Of a DNA stretch of 64,000 bases, positions 17,532 through 26,203 are shown one piece after another. The stretch's first letter is position 1. The number at the start of each line of letters is the position of its first letter. Below the pieces are notes generated by a model, which worked only from the letters and a program-made list of their open reading frames with translations, ran no database searches and was not told the DNA's origin. The position numbers and the translations under genes were made by a program. Origin of the DNA: Bradyrhizobium barranii subsp. apii (lineage in GTDB: Bacteria > Pseudomonadota > Alphaproteobacteria > Rhizobiales > Xanthobacteraceae); the NCBI RefSeq assembly GCF_011516635.5, contig NZ_CP096255.1:7500501-7564500 (forward strand), written 5' to 3'.

Positions 17532-17864
17532 GTGAGCATCAACCGGAAGGCAGCCATCGCCGCCTACAAGGAGCGCAAGACCATTGCGGGCATCTACGTC
17601 GTCCGCTGTGCGGCATCGGGCGAGGCCTGGGTCGGCCAGGCGCCGAACCTACAGACCATCCAGAACCGCATCTGGTTCTCGCTCCGCCAGGGCAGCCACA
17701 CCTGCCGTACCCTCCAGGCTGCCTGGAACACGCATGGCGAGGCGGGCCTGACGTTCGGCGAATGCGAGCGTCTGGAAGATGAGGAGACGGACTACGTCAG
17801 GAACGCGCTCCTGAAGGAGCGCATGCTGCATTGGCGGTCGGCATTGAAGGCCGAGGCGATCTGA
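17532..17864 (+). CDS. Small GIY-YIG-like nuclease domain protein
   Basis: A 110-residue protein from a GTG start at 17532. TIAGIYVVRCAASGEAWVGQAPN matches the GIY-YIG fold start, with WVG in place of YIG. A downstream Arg (QNRIWFSLRQGSH) and Glu (GEAGLTFGECERLE) are in plausible positions for catalytic residues. Such stand-alone small GIY-YIG proteins are common in rhizobia, and their function is unknown. It lies 94 bases after the ATPase pair in the same direction. Confidence 0.7.
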   Translation: MSINRKAAIAAYKERKTIAGIYVVRCAASGEAWVGQAPNLQTIQNRIWFSLRQGSHTCRTLQAAWNTHGEAGLTFGECERLEDEETDYVRNALLKERMLHWRSALKAEAI

Positions 17865-17889
17865 CGATCGCCGGGGGCGCCGACGGGGC

Positions 17890-18429
<540 letters not shown>

Positions 18430-18438
18430 TGGTGCCTC

Positions 18439-20604
18439 TCAATCAACGCGCGCATCCAGCCGGAACGCATTCTCGACAATCCTCAGGCCCACCTCGCCGC
18501 TGAGCGACATCAGCGATTCCGGATGGAACTGCACGCCGGCAACCGGCAGCGTCTTGTGCTCGAGCGCCATCGCGACGCCGTCCTCGGTGCTGGCGGTGAC
18601 ATCAAGCACCTCGGGCATGCTGTCGCGCTCGACATAGAGCGAGTGATAGCGGCCGATGACGATCTCGTTCGGCAAATTGCGCATCAGGCGCCCGCCGCGC
18701 ACCTGCACCCGCGAGGGCCGGCCGTGCGCGGGATGCGTGAGCTGACCGAGCGCGCCGCCGAAATATTCGCCGATCGCCTGCACGCCGAGGCAGACGCCGA
18801 ACACCGGCAGCTTCTTCTCCAGCGCCGCATCGATGGTCCTCTTGATCCCGAAATCTTCGGGCCTGCCTGGTCCGGGCGACAGCACCAGCAAATCCCACCT
18901 CTTCCGCTTGAGCATGTCGAGCGCATGCACATGGCGGACCACGGTGACGTCGGCGCCGACCTGGCGGAAATAATCGGCCAGCATGTGCACGAAGCTGTCG
19001 TCGTGATCGATCAGCAGCACCTGCTTGCCCGAACCGGTCGCATCGGGCGCGAAGGCCGACAGCGGCTTTGGCGGATCGCCGCGCAGCGCCTGGAACAGGG
19101 CTGCGGCCTTGACCTGGCACTCGCGATCTTCGGCCGCGGGATCGGAATCGAACAGGCAGGTGGCACCGACGCGCACCTCGGCCAGACCATCCTTCATGCG
19201 GATGGTGCGGATGGTGAGGCCGGTGTTGATGCTGCCGTCGAAATTCACCGCGCCGATCGCGCCGGCATACCAGCGCCGCGGCGAACGCTCGTGATCCTCG
19301 ACGAACTGCATCGCCCAGAGTTTTGGCGCGCCCGTCACCGTCACCGCCCAGGCATGGGTAAGGAAGGCATCGAGCGCGTCGAAGCCGGGACGCAGCATGC
19401 CTTCGACGTGATCGACGGTGTGGAACAGTTTTGAGTAGGTCTCGATCTGGCGGCGCGCCAAGACCTTGATCGTGCCGGGCACGCAGACGCGCGCCTTGTC
19501 GTTGCGGTCGACGTCGGTGCACATGTTGAGCTCGAACTCGTCCTTCTCCGAGTTCAGCAGCTGGCGGATCTGCTCGGCATCGCCGATCGCATCGGTGCCG
19601 CGCGCGATCGTGCCCGAGATCGGGCAGGTCTCGACGCGGCGCCCGTCGGAGCGCACGAACATTTCCGGCGAGGCGGAGACGAGAAACTCGCCCTCGCCGA
19701 GATTCATCAGCGCGCCGTAGGGCGACGGGTTGATGACGCAGAGGCGCTGGAACACTTCCGCCGGCGAGCGATCGCAGGGCTCGGCGAAGAGTTGTCCGGG
19801 CACCGCCTCGAACAGATCGCCGCGGGCAAACGCCGCGCGCGCGGTTTCGACGGTGGCCTGATATTCGCCGGGCGCGTGATCGGCAAAGCCCTGGCGCGGC
19901 GTCTTGAGGTACGGGCTCTCGACGGTCTCGCGCGGCAGGCCTTCGGTGGACTTGCCCTTCCACGCAAAATCGTAACTCAGCACAACGCCGCGGCCGGTGG
20001 CGCGGTCGTAGGCGAGCAGGCGATCGGGGACGTAGAGCACGATGTCGCGCTGGTCCTGCTCGCGTGCGCGCTTCTGCACGAGGTCCTCGATCTGGAACAC
20101 GAGGTCGTAGGCGAAGGCGCCGAACAGGCCGAGCAGCCCGTCATCGTTGGCGGAGAAGGCGGCGACGAGATCACGCACCAGCGACATCACGCTGGCGCGC
20201 CGCGTGCGCTGGTCTTCCTCGACCGGCGCATCACCGCGGATGATGTGGCCGGCAAGCCGCGTGGCGGTCTTCTCGGAGATCACGACGCACGGCTCGCGCA
20301 GCACGTCTGCGAGGAAGGCGATCAGCACCTGGCCGCGTTCATTGAGCGCTTCCAGCTTGAAATTGACGCCAGTGGTCTCGAGCTTGAGCGGCGGATCGGA
20401 GAAGCCGAGGTCAAAGCTCTCGTAGCGGCCGGGCACGGTCGTGCCCGAGGACAGCACTACGCCGCGGCGGCGGTCGAGCAGGTTGATGAGATCGTCGAGC
20501 CTGTTGGCGCCGCCGGTGAACTGCTCCGCGACACGCGTGATCGCGAGACCGCCGCGGGTCACGTAGTCACTTCGGGCCGGGAGGGCAAAGACTGTCCTGT
20601 TCAT
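18439..20604 (-). CDS. trpE(G): Fused anthranilate synthase, components I and II
   Basis: First committed enzyme of tryptophan synthesis: chorismate plus glutamine to anthranilate. 721 residues. Component I (about 1-510) has INPSPYGALMNLGEG, PISGTIARGTDA, MCTDVDRNDKARVC and VTGAPKLWAMQ, the usual chorismate-enzyme blocks. The C-terminal glutamine amidotransferase (about 525-715) has LVLSPGPGRPEDFG, the catalytic cysteine in VFGVCLGVQAIGE and the His-Glu of GVQFHPESLMS. The single-chain TrpE(G) is known from rhizobia and Azospirillum. A leader peptide with tandem Trp codons lies 116 bases upstream. Confidence 0.96.
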   Translation of the reverse strand: MNRTVFALPARSDYVTRGGLAITRVAEQFTGGANRLDDLINLLDRRRGVVLSSGTTVPGRYESFDLGFSDPPLKLETTGVNFKLEALNERGQVLIAFLADVLREPCVVISEKTATRLAGHIIRGDAPVEEDQRTRRASVMSLVRDLVAAFSANDDGLLGLFGAFAYDLVFQIEDLVQKRAREQDQRDIVLYVPDRLLAYDRATGRGVVLSYDFAWKGKSTEGLPRETVESPYLKTPRQGFADHAPGEYQATVETARAAFARGDLFEAVPGQLFAEPCDRSPAEVFQRLCVINPSPYGALMNLGEGEFLVSASPEMFVRSDGRRVETCPISGTIARGTDAIGDAEQIRQLLNSEKDEFELNMCTDVDRNDKARVCVPGTIKVLARRQIETYSKLFHTVDHVEGMLRPGFDALDAFLTHAWAVTVTGAPKLWAMQFVEDHERSPRRWYAGAIGAVNFDGSINTGLTIRTIRMKDGLAEVRVGATCLFDSDPAAEDRECQVKAAALFQALRGDPPKPLSAFAPDATGSGKQVLLIDHDDSFVHMLADYFRQVGADVTVVRHVHALDMLKRKRWDLLVLSPGPGRPEDFGIKRTIDAALEKKLPVFGVCLGVQAIGEYFGGALGQLTHPAHGRPSRVQVRGGRLMRNLPNEIVIGRYHSLYVERDSMPEVLDVTASTEDGVAMALEHKTLPVAGVQFHPESLMSLSGEVGLRIVENAFRLDARVD

Positions 20605-20640
20605 GTCGTCCTCTTACGAAACTTGCCGAGGAAACGCCAC

Positions 20641-20679
20641 ACAGGACAAACGATCAGGCCGCCGCACTGCGTGGCGACC
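20641..20679 (-). terminator. Probable trp attenuator hairpin
   Basis: Read on the minus strand, between the leader peptide and trpE(G): GGTCGCC and GGCGGCC pair as a 7-bp arm with one G-T wobble around an inner CGCA/TGCG pair. The hairpin is followed by TGATCGTTTGT, a modest T-rich tail. Upstream, GCACCTC and GAGGTGGC around the leader stop could form the competing structure. Fold predicted by eye. Confidence 0.65.
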
Positions 20680-20719
20680 TTCGACGATTTTGAGAAATGA
20701 AATCGCACCGGCCACCTCT

Positions 20720-20767
20720 TTAGGAGGTGCGCCACCAAAGACGGGCTGGGCGGACGGCGGTGCTCAT
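20720..20767 (-). CDS. trpL: trp leader peptide with tandem Trp codons
   Basis: A 15-codon open frame encoding MSTAVRPARLWWRTS, with two adjacent TGG codons at positions 11-12. The stop is followed at once by a GAGGTGG arm. When charged tRNA-Trp is scarce, ribosome stalling on the Trp codons would favour the antiterminator and let transcription reach trpE(G). Leader-based attenuation of trpE(G) is established in related rhizobia. An upstream in-frame ATG at 20785 could give a 21-residue version. The gene is too short for routine gene calling. Confidence 0.85.
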   Translation of the reverse strand: MSTAVRPARLWWRTS

Positions 20768-20837
20768 GGGGCGGATACTCACCATGGCTCGGGGACGGCG
20801 TCAAGGGCGGGCCCGATGCCGTCCGAGCTCCAGGCGA

Positions 20838-21512
20838 TCAGCCGAGATGCTTCCTGAAAAACTCCGTCGCCCTGCCCCAGGCGAGCTCGGCGGCTTCGCG
20901 GTCGTGCACGGCCTGGCGCTGCTCGTTGACGAAAGCGTGCTCGGCATCATAGCGGAACAGCTCAAGCGACTTGCCGGCGGCCTTCATGCTGTTTTCAAAG
21001 GCATCGACCAGTTGCGGCGTGCACCAGTCGTCCTTGTTGGCGAAATGGGCCTGGAGCGGGATCTTGACGTCGGCGGGCTTGGCCGCCTGCTCGGGCGGGA
21101 TGCCATAGAACACGACGCCGGCCGCGAGCTCCGGAATCTTGGTCGCCCCGATGATGGTGACGGCGCCGCCGAGGCAGAAGCCTGTTAGCCCGACCTTGGC
21201 GCCGTTGCGCGACAAATATTGCGTGGCGCCGCGCACGGTCTGCGTGGTGGCGTCCATGAAATCGAGCGAGTTCATCTCTTTGCCGGCGGCGTCCGCGTCG
21301 TGATACGGCACCACCTTGCCCTTGTAGAGATCGGGCGCCAGCGCATCAAAGCCGGCGAGCGCAAAGCGGTCGCACAGGCCCTTGATCTGGTCCGACAGGC
21401 CCCACCATTCCTGGATCACGACCACGCCCGGCGCGTTGCCGCGCGCGGCGTTGGCGAGATAGCCCGAGGCGTCCTTGCCGTCAGGGCGCTTGAAGGTGAT
21501 GGCGGTTCCCAT
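20838..21512 (-). CDS. Dienelactone hydrolase family protein
   Basis: A 224-residue alpha/beta hydrolase. GVVVIQEWWGLSDQIKGLCDRFA is the family N-terminal block. The nucleophile is the cysteine in GLTGFCLGGAVT near 113, and the acid and base are in HFANKDDWCTP and YDAEHAFVN. The Cys nucleophile marks the dienelactone-hydrolase class rather than a serine esterase. The native substrate cannot be told from sequence; homologues cleave dienelactones in chlorocatechol breakdown but most have no known substrate. Confidence 0.9.
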   Translation of the reverse strand: MGTAITFKRPDGKDASGYLANAARGNAPGVVVIQEWWGLSDQIKGLCDRFALAGFDALAPDLYKGKVVPYHDADAAGKEMNSLDFMDATTQTVRGATQYLSRNGAKVGLTGFCLGGAVTIIGATKIPELAAGVVFYGIPPEQAAKPADVKIPLQAHFANKDDWCTPQLVDAFENSMKAAGKSLELFRYDAEHAFVNEQRQAVHDREAAELAWGRATEFFRKHLG

Positions 21513-21611
21513 GGTGTCCTCCGATGAGTTTCTGGGGGAGCGGTTGAAGGTATTTTGGCCGCTGGGAGCGCGATAGGCAATCGCGCCAAACAACACACTC
21601 TCGTGCCCAAC

Positions 21612-21633
21612 AAAAAAGCCCCCTTGCGGGGGC
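21612..21633 (-). terminator. Rho-independent terminator of the bc1 operon
   Basis: On the minus strand, downstream of the fbcH stop at 21658: GCCCCC-GCAA-GGGGGC followed by TTTTTTG. A compact stem with a six-T tail, the clearest minus-strand terminator in the window. Confidence 0.9.
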
Positions 21634-21657
21634 CTCTTCATTTTCGTCTCGATCCGC

Positions 21658-23721
21658 TCAGTGGGAGTCGGCCCAGACCTTTTTCTTCGTGAAGTACATC
21701 AGGCCCGCGAAGATGATCAGGAACACGAACACCTGGAAGCCGAGGCGCTTGCGCGCTTCCATGTGGGGTTCGGCGGTCCACATCAGGAACGTGGTGACGT
21801 CCTTGGAATATTGCGCGACCGTGGTCGGCGAGCCGTCGCCATAGGTTACCTGGCCGTCGCTGAGCGGCTTCGGCATCTTGATCGCGTGGCCCGGGAAGTA
21901 CTTGTTGTAGTAGGAGCTTTCGGGGATGGTGACGCCTTCAGGCACCTTGTCCTCAAAGCCCTGGAGCACCGCCGCGACATAGTCCGGGCCCTGCTCCTGG
22001 TACTGGGTGAAGAAGTCGAAGATGAACCAGGGGAAGCCGCGGCCGTAGGAGCGCGCCTTGGTGATCAGCGACAAATCGGGCGGTGCCGCACCGCCGTTCG
22101 CCGCGCGGGCCGCCTGCTCGTTCGGGAATGGCGAGGGGAAATAGTCCGCCGGCCGGCCCGGGCGCTCGAACATGTCACCCGCATCGTTCGGGCCATCCTT
22201 GACCTTGTAGTCGGACGCAAACGCCGCTGCCTGCGCCACCGAATAGCCGGGGCCGCCGGCTTCCGCGAGGTTGCGGAAGGCGATGTAGGACAGGCCATGG
22301 CAGCTCGAGCAGACCTCCTTGTAGACCTGCAGGCCGCGCTGGAGCGCGCCGCGGTCGTACTTACCGAAAGGGCCGGAGAACGACCATTTGTTGCCCGGCG
22401 GCCTGTCGCTGCCTTCGGAGGCGCGAGCGTCCTGAAGGCTGCCGAGGAACAGCGCGCCGGCGGCAACGAGCGCGATGGCGACCGAGGCCACCGCCTTGCC
22501 GCCCTTGGCCAGGATCGCCTCCGAGATCGAGTTCGGCACCGGCCGCGGCGTCTCGATGCGCGAGAGCAGCGGCAGCACGATCAGGAAGTAGGCGAAGTAG
22601 CAGACCGTCAGGACCCGGCCGGCGATCACGTAGATGCCTTCCGGCGGCTGCGCGCCGAGATAGCCGAGCAGGATGCAGACCGCGACGAAGATCCAGAAGA
22701 ACTGCTTGGCCAGCGGCCGGTACTTCGACGACCTGGTCTTGGCGGCATCGAGCCAGGGCAGGAAGCACAGGATGATGATCGCCGAGAACATCCCGATCAC
22801 GCCCGCGAGCTTGTTCGGGATCGAACGCAGGATCGCGTAGAACGGCAGGTAATACCATTCCGGCACGATGTGCGGCGGCGTCACGCCCGGGTTCGCCGGG
22901 ATGTAGTTGTCGGCGTCGCCGAGATAGTTCGGCATGTAGAAGATGAACCAGGCGTAGAGCAGCAGGAAGCAGGCGACACCGAACCCGTCCTTGATGGTCG
23001 CGTGCGGCGTGAACGGCACCGTGTCCTTTTCCGTCTTCGGCTCGACGCCGTCAGGATTGTTCTGGCCTGCGACGTGCAGCGCCCAGACGTGGAGCACGAC
23101 GACGCCAGCGATCAGGAACGGCAGCAGATAGTGCAGCGAGAAGAAGCGGTTCAGCGTCGGGTTGCCGACCGAATAGCCGCCCCACAACAGCGTCACGATG
23201 CTCTCGCCAACATAGGGAATGGCGGAGAACAGATTGGTGATGACGGTGGCGCCCCAGAAGCTCATCTGGCCCCACGGCAGCACGTAGCCCATGAAGCCCG
23301 TCGCCATCATCAGGAGGTAGATGATGACGCCGAGGATCCACAACACCTCGCGCGGCTCCTTGTAGGAGCCGTAATAGAGGCCGCGCAGCATATGGACGTA
23401 GACCGCGAAGAAGAACATCGACGCGCCGCAGGCATGCATGTTGCGCAGCAGCCAGCCGTAATTGACGTCACGGACGATCAGCTCGACCGACTTGAAGGCG
23501 AGATCGGCGTGCGGCGTGTAGTGCATCGCCAGGACCACGCCCGTCAGGATCTGCATCCCCAGCATGAAGGAGAGGATGGCGCCGAAGGTCCACCAGTAGT
23601 TCAGGTTGCGCGGGGTGGGATAGACGACGAAGGAGGAATGGACGAGACCGATGATCGGCAGACGTCGCTCGATCCATTGCAGGGCCGGATTGCTCGGCTG
23701 GTAGTCGGATGGTCCGCTCAT
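21658..23721 (-). CDS. fbcH: Cytochrome b/c1 fusion precursor of the bc1 complex
   Basis: 687 residues. The first about 420 are cytochrome b: eight membrane segments, heme-ligand histidines in the second and fourth helices, and the Qo PEWY motif in HIVPEWYYLPFYAILRSIPNK. A second signal-like helix ending in DARAS near 450 precedes cytochrome c1, with the heme site CSSCHGLSY and a C-terminal membrane anchor. In Bradyrhizobium japonicum this gene is known to make one precursor that is cleaved into cytochromes b and c1. It follows the Rieske gene by 62 bases and ends at a strong terminator. Confidence 0.96.
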   Translation of the reverse strand: MSGPSDYQPSNPALQWIERRLPIIGLVHSSFVVYPTPRNLNYWWTFGAILSFMLGMQILTGVVLAMHYTPHADLAFKSVELIVRDVNYGWLLRNMHACGASMFFFAVYVHMLRGLYYGSYKEPREVLWILGVIIYLLMMATGFMGYVLPWGQMSFWGATVITNLFSAIPYVGESIVTLLWGGYSVGNPTLNRFFSLHYLLPFLIAGVVVLHVWALHVAGQNNPDGVEPKTEKDTVPFTPHATIKDGFGVACFLLLYAWFIFYMPNYLGDADNYIPANPGVTPPHIVPEWYYLPFYAILRSIPNKLAGVIGMFSAIIILCFLPWLDAAKTRSSKYRPLAKQFFWIFVAVCILLGYLGAQPPEGIYVIAGRVLTVCYFAYFLIVLPLLSRIETPRPVPNSISEAILAKGGKAVASVAIALVAAGALFLGSLQDARASEGSDRPPGNKWSFSGPFGKYDRGALQRGLQVYKEVCSSCHGLSYIAFRNLAEAGGPGYSVAQAAAFASDYKVKDGPNDAGDMFERPGRPADYFPSPFPNEQAARAANGGAAPPDLSLITKARSYGRGFPWFIFDFFTQYQEQGPDYVAAVLQGFEDKVPEGVTIPESSYYNKYFPGHAIKMPKPLSDGQVTYGDGSPTTVAQYSKDVTTFLMWTAEPHMEARKRLGFQVFVFLIIFAGLMYFTKKKVWADSH

Positions 23722-23783
23722 GATGCGATCCTGAGGAAATATAACGACGAGACGGCGCGAAGCTTCGGGCGAAGGCCCGAAGC

Positions 23784-24314
23784 TCAGCCGATCTGGATTT
23801 TGGTGTCGGAAACGAACTGGTACGGCGGCACCGGCAGGTTCGCGGGCGCGGGCCCCTGGCGGATGCGGCCGGACGAATCGTACTGCGAACCATGGCAGGG
23901 GCAGAAGAACCCGTCGTAATTGCCCTCATGAGCGATCGGGATGCAGCCGAGATGGGTGCAGATGCCGATCACGACCAGCCACTGCTCGTGGCCCGGCTTG
24001 ACCCGGGCCTCGTCGGACTGCGGATCGGGCAGGCTCGCCACGTTGACGGCGCGCGCCTCGTCGATCTGCTTCTTGGTGCGGTGGCTGACGTAGATCGGCT
24101 TGCCGCGCCAGAACACCTTGATGTCCTGCCCCTCGGCGACCGGGCTGAGATCGACCTCGATCGGCGCACCGGCGGCGATGGTCGACGCATCAGGATTCAT
24201 TTGAGAGATGAAGGGCCAGAGCGCAGCTGCGCCCCCTACTGCTGCAGCTGCCCCCGTTGCAACGAATAAGAAATCACGGCGTGTCGGATGGTCCGCCGAA
24301 GACGCTGTCGTCAC
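23784..24314 (-). CDS. fbcF: Rieske iron-sulfur subunit of the bc1 complex
   Basis: 176 residues, starting at a GTG with an AAAGGG site upstream. A twin-arginine TRRDFLFVATGAAAAVGG signal-anchor spans about 11-35. The 2Fe-2S ligands are CTHLGC and CPCHGSQYD near 125-150, both complete with Cys and His. It carries electrons from ubiquinol to cytochrome c1 at the outer face of the inner membrane. First gene of the fbcFH operon; the 278-base region to trmL should hold its promoter. Confidence 0.96.
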   Translation of the reverse strand: MTTASSADHPTRRDFLFVATGAAAAVGGAAALWPFISQMNPDASTIAAGAPIEVDLSPVAEGQDIKVFWRGKPIYVSHRTKKQIDEARAVNVASLPDPQSDEARVKPGHEQWLVVIGICTHLGCIPIAHEGNYDGFFCPCHGSQYDSSGRIRQGPAPANLPVPPYQFVSDTKIQIG

Positions 24315-24592
24315 GATTCCAACCCTTTCTTCTTATGCTGCCGACGGAACCGTTCCGGGAGCCCCCAAGGTCCCCAAAACAGTGTGCCGGCGCCCGCGGC
24401 CCCCCGCGGCGGCAGAACTTCACTTGTCCCCACCGAAACAAGGCGAAAACAGCAGTCCAGAATCGTTCTATTGGCACCCTTGCCGGGCGAGCGCAAGCCC
24501 GCTAACGGCGTGGGGGCGTGCAATGCACGAATTCCGCAGCCAGCGATGTTTTATTGAGACATTTCCGGCCCGCACCGACCCCGATACAGCCC
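24315..24592. promoter_or_regulatory. Divergent promoter region of fbcF and trmL
   Basis: 278 bases separating two divergent genes. It has no coding potential I accept and no clear palindrome. It must hold the fbcFH and trmL promoters, but I cannot pick convincing -35/-10 boxes. Confidence 0.4.
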
Positions 24593-25051
24593 ATGCAGAT
24601 CGCGCTTTTCCAACCCGACATCGCCCAGAACACCGGCACGATTCTCAGGCTCTGTGCCTGCCTGGGCATGGCCGCCCACATCATCGAGCCGGCGGGCTTC
24701 CCGTTCTCCGACCGCTTGTTCCGCCGGGCGGGAATGGACTACCTCGATCATGTCAGCGTGACCCGCCACGACTCCTGGTCGAAATTCGAGGACTGGCGTG
24801 CGACACAGGGCTACCGCCTGCTGCTGTTCACCACCAAGGCCGCCACCGATTACCGCGATTTTCATTACCAGACGGCGGACATCCTGCTATTCGGGCGCGA
24901 GAGCGCCGGCGTCACCGACGCGGTGGTCGAGGCTGCGGATGCGCGGCTGGTGATCCCGATCACGGTGGGGCTGCGGTCGCTCAATGTCGCCATGACCGCG
25001 GCGATGGCCGCAGGCGAGGCGCTGCGGCAGCTCCGGAACCCGCAAGTTTGA
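24593..25051 (+). CDS. trmL: tRNA (cytidine/uridine-34-2'-O)-methyltransferase
   Basis: A 152-residue single-domain SPOUT methyltransferase that modifies the wobble base of tRNA-Leu. MQIALFQPDIAQNTGTILRLCACLG is the family N-terminus with the catalytic Arg in the NTGTILRL region. The SAM knot is LLFGRESAGV, VVIPITVGLRSLNVAMTAAMA. The start at 24593 gives the standard length; the frame extends upstream without family similarity. It precedes queE by 18 bases, placing two tRNA-modification functions in one transcript. Confidence 0.93.
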   Translation: MQIALFQPDIAQNTGTILRLCACLGMAAHIIEPAGFPFSDRLFRRAGMDYLDHVSVTRHDSWSKFEDWRATQGYRLLLFTTKAATDYRDFHYQTADILLFGRESAGVTDAVVEAADARLVIPITVGLRSLNVAMTAAMAAGEALRQLRNPQV

Positions 25052-25069
25052 GATGTTGAGGAGAGACCA

Positions 25070-25705
25070 TTGAGTTACGCGGTCAAGGAAATCTTCCTGA
25101 CCCTGCAAGGCGAAGGCGCCCATGCCGGGCGCGCGTCGGTGTTCTGCCGTTTTGCCGGCTGCAACCTCTGGAGCGGCCGCGAGGCCGACCGTCAGGAAGC
25201 CACATGCAAATTCTGCGACACCGACTTCGTCGGCACCGACGGCACGCTCGGCGGCCGCTATGCCTCGGCCGCGGAACTCGCCGACACCATCGCCGCGCAA
25301 TGGACGGCTACCGCCGACAGCAACCGTTACGTGGTGCTCACCGGCGGTGAGCCGCTGCTCCAGGTCGATGCCGCCCTGATCGACGCCCTCCACGCCCGCG
25401 GCTTCGAGATCGGCGTCGAGACCAACGGCACGATTGCGGCGCCTGAGGGGCTCGACTGGATCTGCGTCAGCCCCAAGGGCGGCAGCGAGCTCGTCCAGCG
25501 CCGCGGCCACGAGCTGAAGCTGGTCTATCCGCAGGTCCTCGCCGCGCCCGAGACCTTCGAGGGCCTCGCCTTCGAGCGCTTCTCGCTGCAGCCGATGGAC
25601 GGACCCGAGGTTGCCCAAAACACCGTGCGTGCGATCGACTATTGCCTGCGCCATCCGCAATGGCGGCTGAGCGTGCAGACGCATAAATCGCTCGGCATCA
25701 GATAG
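25070..25705 (+). CDS. queE: 7-carboxy-7-deazaguanine synthase
   Basis: Radical-SAM enzyme of the preQ0/queuosine pathway, 211 residues. LTLQGEGAHAGRASVFCRFAGCNLW is the QueE start, with a cluster-binding Cys in FCRFAGCNLW and CKFCDTDFVGTDG nearby. LTGGEPLLQ and GFEIGVETNGT follow. The start is a TTG at 25070 with a GGAGAG site 6-10 bases upstream. It converts CPH4 to CDG. queD follows 17 bases later; queC and queF are not in the window. Confidence 0.94.
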   Translation: MSYAVKEIFLTLQGEGAHAGRASVFCRFAGCNLWSGREADRQEATCKFCDTDFVGTDGTLGGRYASAAELADTIAAQWTATADSNRYVVLTGGEPLLQVDAALIDALHARGFEIGVETNGTIAAPEGLDWICVSPKGGSELVQRRGHELKLVYPQVLAAPETFEGLAFERFSLQPMDGPEVAQNTVRAIDYCLRHPQWRLSVQTHKSLGIR

Positions 25706-25722
25706 GATTGGTTTTCGAACAG

Positions 25723-26088
25723 ATGTGGGAATTGACGAAATCGTTCCGCTTCGAGGCGGCGCACTCATTGTCGGGAACGACCTTTGGCGCCGCGAGCGAG
25801 GAGATCCACGGCCACTCCTTCCGCGCCGAGGTGACGTTGCGCGGCACTCCGGACCCTGCGACCGGCATGGTGGTCGATCTCGGCCTCGTCCAGCGCGCGA
25901 TCGAGGACGTACGGCTCACGCTGGACCACAAATACCTCAACAAGATCGAGGCGCTGGGCACACCGACGCTGGAAAACCTCTCGCGCTTCGTCTGGGAGCG
26001 GCTCCAGCATATTGGCAAGCTCACCCGCGTCAGCATTCACCGCGACAGTTGCAACGAGAGCTGCACCTATTACGGTCCGCAGGGGTGA
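25723..26088 (+). CDS. queD: 6-carboxy-5,6,7,8-tetrahydropterin synthase
   Basis: 121 residues of the PTPS/QueD family. FRFEAAHSL holds a zinc-ligand His, and HGHSFRAEVTL holds two more. The catalytic region is LDHKYLN, and the end block TPTLENLSRFVWERL is diagnostic. It makes CPH4 from dihydroneopterin triphosphate, feeding QueE. The ATG at 25723 is preferred to an upstream TTG at 25708. Confidence 0.94.
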   Translation: MWELTKSFRFEAAHSLSGTTFGAASEEIHGHSFRAEVTLRGTPDPATGMVVDLGLVQRAIEDVRLTLDHKYLNKIEALGTPTLENLSRFVWERLQHIGKLTRVSIHRDSCNESCTYYGPQG

Positions 26089-26092
26089 AATT

Positions 26093-26186
26093 CGTAAGGT
26101 GGGCAAAGCGCAGCGTGCCCACCAATCAGGACGACAATGAAGATGGTGGGCACGGCGCAAGAGCGCCTTTGCCCACCCTACGAGAC
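26093..26186. repeat. Palindromic repeat (GGTGGGCAAAG family)
   Basis: GTAAGGTGGGCAAAGCGCAGCG and GCGCCTTTGCCCACCCTAC flank a central GTGCCCACC...GGTGGGCAC pair. It separates queD from hemF. The element is highly characteristic of Bradyrhizobium intergenic regions, and this window has only one copy. Confidence 0.72.
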
Positions 26187-26203
26187 CGGTTTTGGAATTG
26201 GAT

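Noticed and set aside
15956..17864. Plasmid partition or a defence island from the ParA-like, P-loop and GIY-YIG genes
   Set aside because: No ParB, centromere-like repeat, toxin or restriction partner lies nearby, and the flanks are housekeeping genes.
21661..23919. Open frame of about 750 codons antisense to fbcH
   Set aside because: It lies opposite a well-supported cytochrome gene and its composition (Arg, His and acidic runs) is that of an antisense shadow in GC-rich DNA. No domain is recognisable.
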